From Marivita sp. XM-24bin2 (GTDB taxonomy: Bacteria > Pseudomonadota > Alphaproteobacteria > Rhodobacterales > Rhodobacteraceae), in NCBI GenBank assembly GCA_003149565.1, contig QCWH01000001.1, positions 1-57,904 on the forward strand: DNA of 57,904 nucleotides, read 5' to 3'. The position numbers and the translations under genes are program-made. How positions within the stretch are numbered: position 1 is the first letter of the stretch; the number at the start of each line of letters is the position of its first letter. Under the pieces are notes generated by a model. It saw only the letters and a list, made by a program, of their open reading frames with translations. It was not told the origin of the DNA and made no database searches. This document shows, piece after piece, positions 48,168 through 56,354 of this stretch.

Positions 48168-48625
48168 AGCAGTTCGAAAATGCCTTCGACTTCGACAGCC
48201 ACGCCAAAGGGCAGGGATGCCGCGGATACAGCCGAGCGGGCGTGACGGCCATTGTCCCCCAAGACGTTGACCATCAGGTCCGACGCACCGTTGACCACCT
48301 TGGGTTGGTCGCCGAAATCAGCCGTCGAGTTCACAAATCCCACCAGTTTGACCACGCGAATACGGCTAAGATCGCCGCCAGCAGCCTTCCGTGCCTGAGA
48401 CAGCAAAGCAAGCGCACAGTATTTTGCGGCTTCTGCGCCCGCGTCCGCGTCCAGATCATCGCCCAGTTTGCCTTTGATCAGGCCGTCTGGACCTGTCGGC
48501 AGTTGGCCGGAAACGTACACCTGATTACCGGTCTGCACAAAAGGCACGTAATTCGCGGCTGGAGCCGGAGCATCCGGCAGGGTCAGGCCCAGTTCTGCAA
48601 GGCGGGCGTCGATAGCATTGGTCAT
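48164..48625 (-). CDS. RidA family protein
   Basis: A 153-residue member of the RidA/YjgF family in its longer form. NQVYVSGQLPTGPDGLIKGKLG (core YVSGQLPTG, about residues 33-41), AAKYCALALLSQARKA near 67 and RSAVSAASLPFGVAVEVEG near 130 follow the family. The usual catalytic arginine for imine hydrolysis in canonical RidA, in the RxxxxAxLP segment, is present as R130 (RSAVSAASLP). RidA removes reactive enamine/imine intermediates produced by PLP enzymes; other subfamilies differ, so the substrate is open. GGGGAGA precedes the ATG. It heads the coupled run ridA-gdpd-acyltransferase-phhB. Confidence 0.9.
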   Translation of the reverse strand: MTNAIDARLAELGLTLPDAPAPAANYVPFVQTGNQVYVSGQLPTGPDGLIKGKLGDDLDADAGAEAAKYCALALLSQARKAAGGDLSRIRVVKLVGFVNSTADFGDQPKVVNGASDLMVNVLGDNGRHARSAVSAASLPFGVAVEVEGIFELL

Positions 48626-48717
48626 GATGTCTCCCCTGTTTGGTTTGCCGGGACGCTATTGCGCGTCGCTGGAAATGGGAAGGGGAAAGCATGATTTGTC
48701 GTGCGTCTGGCGACCGC

Positions 48718-50880
48718 CTAGTTGCGTCCGAGAATATCGCGCAGCAACTGGTTCAGCGCGTTCTCAAGAGCGTTGCCGCCTTGATTGTTCTGCGGAGCGG
48801 GCTGCTGCGTTTGTGGCTGTGCCACTTGGCGCGGCGGAGACGGTTCAATCATCGGCAAGGGACGTACCGGCAGGCCTTCATGCACCCGCACCATTGCCTC
48901 GTGCCAGATCTCTGCGGGCAAACCACTGCCCGTCACACCAGCCAGTGGCGTGTTGTCGTCATAGCCCATCCAAACGCCTGCCACGTAATCCGCAGTGAAA
49001 CCGATGAACCACGCGTCCCGTGCCTGCTGTGAGGTGCCTGTCTTGCCAGCGACCTGACGATCCGCCAATTTCGCGCGTCCCCCGGTCCCTTGAGTGACGA
49101 CCTTTTCCATCATCCAGATCAGCTGTCGGGCGGCGCTTTCATTGATCACACGTTCACCGATACCCCCACCGGCCCCCATTACCGGAGCCTCTTCGCCCAC
49201 AAGCCGCAGTTCCCTAAGGCCGTAAGGGGTCACCGACGAACCACCATTCAAAATCCCGGCATAGGCACCTGTCATCTCAAGCAGAGAGGCCTCGGACGCG
49301 CCAAGGGCGAGGGCAGGCGTGTCCGTCAACGAGCTTTGGATCCCAAAATCTTCAGAAACCTTGCGTACAAGATCGCGACCCACGGATTCAGAAATCTTGA
49401 TCGCAGGGATGTTCAGGCTTTTGGCCAATGCATCGACCAAAGTGACAGACCCAAGATAGTCCCTTGAATAGTTCTCTGGGCACCATTGGCCGGATCCTGG
49501 GATGTTCATGCAAAACGGTTCGTCCTGCACTTGATCATAGGGGCTGTAGCCCAATTCCAGTGCGGTCGCATAAACAAACGGCTTGAACGCCGAGCCAGTC
49601 TGCCGCTTGGCTTGCGTCGCGCGGTTGAAGACACCTGACACATTTGTCTGTCGCCCTCCGACCATGCCACGCACCGCACCATCCGCTGACATCACGACAA
49701 TTGCCGCCTGAGCTTTCGATCCTTCGCGAACCTTGGTGGCAAAAACCGTCTTGATCGCGTCTTCCGCCGCCTTCTGGATTCGTTGGTCCAGTGTGGTCGA
49801 GATGATCACGTCTTCGGTCGTGTCGCGGGTAAAGAAGTCCGGGCCCGACTGCATGACCCAATCGGCAAAATAACCACCTGTCTGTGCCTTCGCTTTTTCA
49901 GAGAGCGTAGCGGGATTGGCCTGCGCCGCACGCATCTCTTCGTCCGTCAGGTAGCCCTGCTCATTCATCAGGCGCAGCACCGTGGCGGCCCGTGCCTGCG
50001 AACGTTCAAGATTGGATGTCGGCGCCAGCGTGGAAGGAGCCGTCAGCAATCCGGCGATCATTGCGCCTTCCTGTGGGGTCAGAGCCGAGGCGGGTTTCGA
50101 GAAATACCGCTCTGCAGCGGCCGCCGCGCCATAGGCTCCTCCGCCCATGTAAGCGCGGTTCAGGTAGATCGAGAGGATCTCGTCCTTGGAGTACTTGATC
50201 TCCATCGCAAGCGCATAGATCGCTTCTTTGGCTTTCCGGTACAGCGAACCCCTCCGGCAATCCGCTATATACTCGGCCTCGCTCTTCCATTCGTTCGGGT
50301 CGTAAGTGACCCCAAGACACAAAAGCTTGGCGGTCTGCTGGGTGATGGTCGAACCACCGTGACCTGAGAGAGGCCCCCGCCCCTCAGACAGGTTGATGCG
50401 CACCGCCGAGGCAATGCCGCGTGGAGAAATCCCGAAGTGACGGTAGAAGCGCCGGTCTTCTGTTGCGATGACGGCATTCTTGAGGTGCGGTGAAACTGTG
50501 TCAGTGGTGACCACGCCACCAAACTGATCGCCGCGCCAGGCAAAGGCGACGCCATCCCGGTCCAAAAGCTGCACCGATCCGCGTGCGCGGCCATCAAGCG
50601 CCTGAGAGACACTTGGCAAAGTCGTATATTCGTAGGCCACAAATCCCGCGATGATGATCGCGGCAACGATGCCTGCGCGGACAAAGAGCCTCAGGAAAAA
50701 GCGGAACACCCAGCTGATGATCCCGCGAAAAAAACCGACAATGCCCCCACGCCTGGCCTTTGCGCGCGTCGGTTTGCGCTTCGTGGCAGCTGCCTTGCGC
50801 GGCTTGGAGGCTTTGCGCTGTGCCTTGGGATATCGCCGGTCAGCGACCAGTCGACTTTTTCCGCGTCGTGAATCGGTCAT
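48718..50880 (-). CDS. Class A penicillin-binding protein (PBP1-type transglycosylase/transpeptidase)
   Basis: Bifunctional peptidoglycan synthase, 720 residues. A very basic cytoplasmic tail (about 1-47) precedes one membrane anchor (about 60-86). The GT51 domain has the catalytic glutamate in IATEDRRFYRHFG near 140 and GGSTITQQTAK near 176. The transpeptidase has the SxxK serine in RQTGSAFKPF near 436, SLN near 490 and KTGTS near 615. The C-terminal 60 residues are Pro/Gln-rich and disordered, a trait of PBP1A/1C-like proteins in this order. Transcribed alone, divergent from glnK-amtB across a 250-base gap. Confidence 0.96.
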   Translation of the reverse strand: MTDSRRGKSRLVADRRYPKAQRKASKPRKAAATKRKPTRAKARRGGIVGFFRGIISWVFRFFLRLFVRAGIVAAIIIAGFVAYEYTTLPSVSQALDGRARGSVQLLDRDGVAFAWRGDQFGGVVTTDTVSPHLKNAVIATEDRRFYRHFGISPRGIASAVRINLSEGRGPLSGHGGSTITQQTAKLLCLGVTYDPNEWKSEAEYIADCRRGSLYRKAKEAIYALAMEIKYSKDEILSIYLNRAYMGGGAYGAAAAAERYFSKPASALTPQEGAMIAGLLTAPSTLAPTSNLERSQARAATVLRLMNEQGYLTDEEMRAAQANPATLSEKAKAQTGGYFADWVMQSGPDFFTRDTTEDVIISTTLDQRIQKAAEDAIKTVFATKVREGSKAQAAIVVMSADGAVRGMVGGRQTNVSGVFNRATQAKRQTGSAFKPFVYATALELGYSPYDQVQDEPFCMNIPGSGQWCPENYSRDYLGSVTLVDALAKSLNIPAIKISESVGRDLVRKVSEDFGIQSSLTDTPALALGASEASLLEMTGAYAGILNGGSSVTPYGLRELRLVGEEAPVMGAGGGIGERVINESAARQLIWMMEKVVTQGTGGRAKLADRQVAGKTGTSQQARDAWFIGFTADYVAGVWMGYDDNTPLAGVTGSGLPAEIWHEAMVRVHEGLPVRPLPMIEPSPPRQVAQPQTQQPAPQNNQGGNALENALNQLLRDILGRN

Positions 50881-51000
50881 GGCGCTCGCCTGTGCTGCTG
50901 CTCGTTTTCTATCAATTTAGTGGTTTTCCTTGTCGATGTGGACTGGCCAAAAGCGGGTATTTCCGTTTTTTGATTGCCTAAAAATGATGCAATTGTCAAA

Positions 51001-51023
51001 AATTGTGCAAAATTTGTGCAATT
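51001..51023. promoter_or_regulatory. Dyad upstream of glnK-amtB, possible nitrogen-control site
   Basis: Two inverted half-sites of the form AATTG-N2-CAAA face each other across one base (centre 51012), 18 of 23 positions symmetric. TGCAA also recurs at 50988, 51006 and 51017. It lies about 110 bases ahead of glnK, a suitable distance for an NtrC-type activator, but it does not match the classical TGCACCA NtrC half-site well. The 50881-51130 gap also holds the PBP promoter on the other strand. Confidence 0.45.
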
Positions 51024-51130
51024 TGTCCGCATGTCAGATCGTCAAGACCCCGTCAAACCTTTCATTCCGGCCCAGCGTCCTCCTTTTCTGCGCATGCAAA
51101 CAGATCGACCTGCAAGGGAAAGGGACCAAG

Positions 51131-51469
51131 GTGAAGTTCATCATAGCGACAATCAAGCCATTTAAGCTTGAAGAGGTTCGCGAGGCGCTCACAGACATCG
51201 GCGTTCGCGGAATGATGGTAACCGAGATCAAAGGGTTCGGCTCTCAGTCGGGCCACACAGAGATTTACCGTGGTGCAGAATACGCGGTGAACTTCGTGCC
51301 GAAAATCAAACTCGAAATCGTGGTTGCTGCCGACATGGCCGATCAAGTGATCGAAACCATCACCAAGACAGCCCGCACCGGCAAGATTGGTGACGGCAAA
51401 ATCTTCGTGCTCGATGCGCAGCAGGCGATCCGCGTGCGTACAGGCGAAACCAATGGGGATGCGCTCTGA
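51131..51469 (+). CDS. glnK: Nitrogen regulatory protein P-II (GlnK type)
   Basis: PII signal protein, 112 residues, trimeric sensor of ATP/ADP and 2-oxoglutarate. MKFIIATIKPFKLEEVREAL opening, T-loop with the uridylylated tyrosine in TEIYRGAEYAVNF (Y51), and the C-terminal GKIGDGKIFVLDAQQAIRVRTGE, core KIGDGKIFVLD near 85. The start is the GTG at 51131, seven bases after AAGGGA; the open frame extends far upstream without homology. Linkage to amtB, 36 bases on, identifies it as the GlnK paralogue, which blocks the AmtB pore when nitrogen is plentiful. Confidence 0.95.
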   Translation: MKFIIATIKPFKLEEVREALTDIGVRGMMVTEIKGFGSQSGHTEIYRGAEYAVNFVPKIKLEIVVAADMADQVIETITKTARTGKIGDGKIFVLDAQQAIRVRTGETNGDAL

Positions 51470-51505
51470 ACAGGCGCTGTGACAGAGATTAGGGGACACA
51501 TACAG

Positions 51506-52816
<1,311 letters not shown>

Positions 52817-52851
52817 TCTCCTCCTTCCAATCAGTCTTTAGTGACCAACTG

Positions 52852-52877
52852 CCCGGGCGTTCGCGCCCGGGTTTTTT
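52852..52877 (+). terminator. Rho-independent terminator of glnK-amtB
   Basis: CCCGGGCG-TTCG-CGCCCGGG with a UUCG tetraloop and six T residues, 35 bases after the amtB stop. Confidence 0.95.
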
Positions 52878-52894
52878 GTTGGCTTAAGGGCGCT

Positions 52895-53869
52895 TTACCC
52901 GCTGCCGATCAGAACGCCTGCCGCAAAGACCAGCGCTCCGCCCAGAACAACCTGGAAAGCAGCGCGGAAGAACGGCGTATCCATGTACTTCTTCTGAATC
53001 CACGCAATCGCCCAAAGTTCGATAAACACCACCACGAAAGCCGTGATCGTTGCTGTCCAGAAATCCGGAATGAGGTAGGGCAAGGCGTGCCCCAACCCGC
53101 CGACGGTGGTCATGATGCCAGACGCAAAGCCCCGCTTGATCGGCGACCCGCGTCCTGAAAGCTGCCCGTCGTCAGACGCCGCTTCAGTGAACCCCATCGA
53201 AATCCCGGCACCGACGGACGCGGCCAGGCCGACCAGAAACGTTGTCCACGTGTCCTGCGTCGCAAAGGCGGTTGCAAAAATCGGGGCCAAGGTCGAAACC
53301 GACCCATCCATCAATCCGGCCAGCCCCGGTTGAACCCAGGTCAGCACAAACTGTCGGCGTGCGTTGTCTTCCTCACTGCTGCGGGTGCCCTCCGTCAGGT
53401 GTTCCTGCTCTAGCTTCTCCGCCGTGCTCTGGTGGCCTGCCTCCGCGGCCGCGAGATCGCCCAACAGCTTGCGCGTCGCAGCGTCACTGGTGCGCTGGGC
53501 CGCCGCCAGATAGAACCGCTCCGCATCCCGCTCCATCGCTTCGGCTTCCGCCCGGATGCGTTCAATTCCGAGGTTCTCGATCAACCACACTGGTCGTCGC
53601 GCATAATACCCCGCCACATGCTCGCGCCGGATCAGTGGGATAACATCTCCGAACCGATCGCGGTGCAAATCCACGAGCCGTTGGCGGTGCCTGTCCTCTT
53701 CGGCCGCCATCCCATCAAAGACAGCGGCCGTGGCCGGGAACTCTGCTCGCAGCCGTTCGGCATAAGATCGGTATATTCGCGCGTCATCTTCCTCAGATGA
53801 AATCGCAAGCGCGAGGATCTCTTGCTCGGACAGGTCTGAAAATCGTCGGCGGTTCAAAGAAAAACGCAT
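52895..53869 (-). CDS. mbfA: Membrane-bound ferritin/iron exporter, MbfA (Er-VIT1) type
   Basis: A 324-residue fusion of an N-terminal erythrin/rubrerythrin diiron domain with a C-terminal VIT1/CCC1-like membrane domain. Ferritin-type ligands: EEDDARIYRSYAE near 25, AAEEDRHRQRLVD near 60, AEAMERDAERFYL near 108 and AAEAGHQS near 142. The membrane part (about 175-324) has the TWVQPGLAGLMDGSVSTLAP opening (core PGLAGLMDGS) and about five spans. In Bradyrhizobium and Agrobacterium MbfA exports iron and protects against peroxide. AAGGAG fixes the ATG at 53869; a longer frame to 53944 would cover the intergenic region. A TetR gene diverges from it across a palindromic operator. No Irr-type ICE motif was seen. 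Confidence 0.92.
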   Translation of the reverse strand: MRFSLNRRRFSDLSEQEILALAISSEEDDARIYRSYAERLRAEFPATAAVFDGMAAEEDRHRQRLVDLHRDRFGDVIPLIRREHVAGYYARRPVWLIENLGIERIRAEAEAMERDAERFYLAAAQRTSDAATRKLLGDLAAAEAGHQSTAEKLEQEHLTEGTRSSEEDNARRQFVLTWVQPGLAGLMDGSVSTLAPIFATAFATQDTWTTFLVGLAASVGAGISMGFTEAASDDGQLSGRGSPIKRGFASGIMTTVGGLGHALPYLIPDFWTATITAFVVVFIELWAIAWIQKKYMDTPFFRAAFQVVLGGALVFAAGVLIGSG

Positions 53870-53962
53870 GAAACACTCCTTCTGGGCAGGATGAATCGCG
53901 TGTGACTTCGCGGCGTCCATCTTGTTTTCCAAGACGGATGGCACACATCCCTACTTGCGAGA

Positions 53963-53980
53963 CTAAACTGATCTGTTTAG
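53963..53980. promoter_or_regulatory. Palindromic operator between mbfA and tetR
   Basis: CTAAACTGATCTGTTTAG: six-base arms CTAAAC/GTTTAG around a central GATC, 16 of 18 positions symmetric. It lies 28 bases before the TetR ATG and 94 before the mbfA ATG. A weak -35/-10 pair (TTGCGA 53955-53960, TAGCTT 53978-53983) for tetR would straddle it. Size and symmetry fit a TetR dimer site. Confidence 0.7.
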
Positions 53981-54007
53981 CTTTTGAAGCCGACATAAGG
54001 GAAGAGA

Positions 54008-54649
54008 ATGGCAACCGCGCAGGCGCAAATCCGAAAAGGCCGCAAGTTCGATCAGGTGGTCGAAGGCGCGCGGGAAATCTTTCTGCGCGACGGGTTCGAG
54101 GGCGCGAGCGTAGACGACATCGCACGCGCAGCCGGTGTGTCGAAAGCCACCCTCTACAGTTACTTTCCTGACAAGCGTCTTCTGTTCATGGAGGTTGCGA
54201 CGAGCCAATGCGCCGAACAGGCGCGCATTTCGCTGGAAAAGATCGACAGCTCACGCCCGCCGCAAGAAGTCCTGACTTGCGTCGCCCAGCAATTCCTTGG
54301 GTTCATCTATTCAGAGATGGGCCAGCGCATTTTTCGCATTTGCGTGGCCGAAGCCGACAGGTTCCCGCAATTGGGACAGGAATTTTACCACTCCGGTCCC
54401 ATGATCTTGCGCGCTGCAGTGGTGGAATATCTCAAGAAATCCGCAGCGCGTGGCGAGCTTGCAATCGAGGACTTCAACCTGGCTGCCGATCAGTTCGCCG
54501 AACTCTGCAAAGCGGATGTTTGGCCCAAACTGCTGTTCGGCATTATCAGTTCGGTCCCTGATGCAGAAAAGAACCGTATTATCGACGGCGCGGTGACAAC
54601 CTTCCTCGCGCGTTACGGGTCGGAGCCGTCCGCATTCAGCACCGAATGA
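54008..54649 (+). CDS. TetR/AcrR family transcriptional regulator
   Basis: A 213-residue TetR-type repressor. The HTH is in GASVDDIARAAGVSKATLYS (about residues 38-57), followed by YFPDKRLLFMEV, the canonical end of the DNA-binding domain. The remaining part is helical, with RIFRICVAEADRFPQLGQEFY near 110-130, typical of the AefR-like C-terminal class. It diverges from mbfA with an 18-bp operator between them, so it most likely represses mbfA and itself. The ligand is not known; iron or an oxidant-linked molecule is a guess from the target. The last 37 bases overlap the end of the convergent B12-binding gene. Confidence 0.93.
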   Translation: MATAQAQIRKGRKFDQVVEGAREIFLRDGFEGASVDDIARAAGVSKATLYSYFPDKRLLFMEVATSQCAEQARISLEKIDSSRPPQEVLTCVAQQFLGFIYSEMGQRIFRICVAEADRFPQLGQEFYHSGPMILRAAVVEYLKKSAARGELAIEDFNLAADQFAELCKADVWPKLLFGIISSVPDAEKNRIIDGAVTTFLARYGSEPSAFSTE

Positions 54650-55428
54650 TAGAGCGCCTCAAGCTTTTCAATACACGCATCCATTGATGCGGCCGCCGCG
54701 TCGGCGCCAACCCGTATCGCAATGTCCTTTTCGATCTGCACGATACCGCCGCTGATGAAGATCAGCGACCAAGGTGCGGCCACGCGAAGTTCGACAACCG
54801 TGCGGGTCAGTGCGCGAACGTGCTCGGCGCCCGATGCTGACAACCCGATGATCGGGTATCCACCGTCATGCACTATCTTGCACAACTCGGTTTCTGTGCG
54901 GCCGAGTTGCAAATCAATATGCCAACCTTTGTCACGGAGGATATCCGCTGCCATCGTAACGCCGATCACATGCTGTTCACCGGGAACAGTTGCAAACAAG
55001 GCCTCACGGCGGCCTTTGACGGGCACATTGGGCATCGCCATTCGAAGATCGCGCAACAGATGCAGAATCCGACCCGCGGCGATGGCCATGTCGCTGAAGT
55101 GGATTTTGTCTCGCTCCCACCATACTCCAAGCTGACCCGCTGCCGCTGCGATATACGAGATGCAGAGAGTCTGATGACTGGCACCTCGCTCTTTTGCATC
55201 ATTCAGAAACTCATATGCCTGGGTTGCGCTCGGGCCAACCAGCGCAGCGCAAAACGCTTGCAGATCAACTTCAGTTGGCGCCGCAGCGGCATTGCGCGAG
55301 ATGTGAGAAAGGCGGGAAATCACTTCATGCGCCATGACAAGCAGTGACGCATCAGAAAGCCGTTTGGTCTGAGCATGCATGTCGTCGTCGATTGCACGCA
55401 CAAAGATTGGTGTGTCGATAGTCGTCAT
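54613..55428 (-). CDS. Cobalamin (B12)-binding domain protein, PpaA/AerR-like
   Basis: A 271-residue cytosolic protein. The C-terminal half is a B12-binding Rossmann-like domain: FATVPGEQHVIGVTMAAD near 165-182 contains a histidine in a QHxxG arrangement in place of the classical DxHxxG; IIGLSASGAEH near 212 and LIFISGGIVQ near 240 supply the SxS and GG loops. The N-terminal half (about 30-150) is helical, with QLGVWWERDKIHFSDM, a stretch seen in B12 photoreceptor and antirepressor proteins. In Rhodobacter such proteins (PpaA/AerR) relieve repression of photosynthesis genes, but none are nearby. GGAGACC precedes the ATG at 55428. Confidence 0.8.
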   Translation of the reverse strand: MTTIDTPIFVRAIDDDMHAQTKRLSDASLLVMAHEVISRLSHISRNAAAAPTEVDLQAFCAALVGPSATQAYEFLNDAKERGASHQTLCISYIAAAAGQLGVWWERDKIHFSDMAIAAGRILHLLRDLRMAMPNVPVKGRREALFATVPGEQHVIGVTMAADILRDKGWHIDLQLGRTETELCKIVHDGGYPIIGLSASGAEHVRALTRTVVELRVAAPWSLIFISGGIVQIEKDIAIRVGADAAAASMDACIEKLEALYHSVLNADGSDP

Positions 55429-55541
55429 AGCTGGGTCTCCAGCGCTCTCGCGCAGTAACCCCTGTTCCCCCGGCGGACGATTGCACGCCGTCATCTTTCC
55501 CGCAATGATCAATCTCAAATCACAAGCGAAAGCTGGATTGA

Positions 55542-56252
55542 TCAGTCCCGCCTGCGGACCATCAACTGGTTGTTCGGCCCGCGTTTCACCTCAAGCACCT
55601 TCAATTCGGTGACAAGGTCGCTCAGCTTGCGTTTTCCATAGGTGCGCGTGTCGAAATCAGGATTGGCCGAGACGATATGCTGGCCCAGCTGGCCAAGGCG
55701 ATACCATTCGTCATCCTGATCAATCGCATCCATCGCCTTGAGGATCAGATTGCGTGCATCGTTGAGGTTGCCCTTCTTGCCGTGCTTTGCCTCTTTCGGA
55801 TCGGTCTCAGGCGCATCTTCGAGGTTTTCCAGAAAGATGAACCTCTTGCACGCCCTCCGGAACGCGTCCGGAGTCTTCTGCATTCCCATCCCGTACACAT
55901 CCAGGCCCTGTTCCCGAAGACGCTGCGCCAGCCGGGTAAAGTCGCTGTCCGAACTGACCAGCACAAACCCGTCAAACCGTCCGGTGTGCATCAGATCCAT
56001 CGCGTCAATCACCAAGGCGATATCACTGGCATTCTTTCCCACCGTATTCGCCGGTTGGTGATGCGGGACCAGCCCGAACTCCGCCTGTACCTTGGACCAC
56101 CCCGCCATCTGTTGACTGGAGAAGTCTCCATAGCAGCGCCGCACGCTGGCTTCACCCAAAGACGCGATCTCATCGAAAATCGCACGGGCATATTTCGGAG
56201 AGGTGTTATCGGCGTCGATCAGAACGGCCAGCAGGGAAGGGGTATCAGGCAT
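55542..56252 (-). CDS. NYN domain protein with C-terminal OST-HTH/LOTUS-like region
   Basis: A 236-residue protein of the LabA/DUF88 type. The NYN (PIN-like) nuclease domain covers about 1-150: VLIDADNTSPKYARAI (acidic D near 12-14), NASDIALVIDAMDLMHTG near 74-91 and LVSSDSDFTRLAQRLREQG near 99-117, so the metal-binding aspartates are in place. A charged linker leads to a C-terminal winged-helix-like OST-HTH/LOTUS region (about 165-236) expected to bind RNA. It is probably an RNA-processing or decay enzyme. The ATG at 56252 begins the conserved part; an in-frame ATG at 56303 adds 17 unconserved residues, and neither has a good ribosome binding site. Confidence 0.85.
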   Translation of the reverse strand: MPDTPSLLAVLIDADNTSPKYARAIFDEIASLGEASVRRCYGDFSSQQMAGWSKVQAEFGLVPHHQPANTVGKNASDIALVIDAMDLMHTGRFDGFVLVSSDSDFTRLAQRLREQGLDVYGMGMQKTPDAFRRACKRFIFLENLEDAPETDPKEAKHGKKGNLNDARNLILKAMDAIDQDDEWYRLGQLGQHIVSANPDFDTRTYGKRKLSDLVTELKVLEVKRGPNNQLMVRRRD

Positions 56253-56354
56253 AAGAGGAAAACTTTGCTCCGTCGTGTCTGGTTCCGGGGGGAGGACGTA
56301 CATCGCGTAAGCGGACGGCCCGGTCAGGCCGCCAGCGCCATATTCGGCTGTTCC

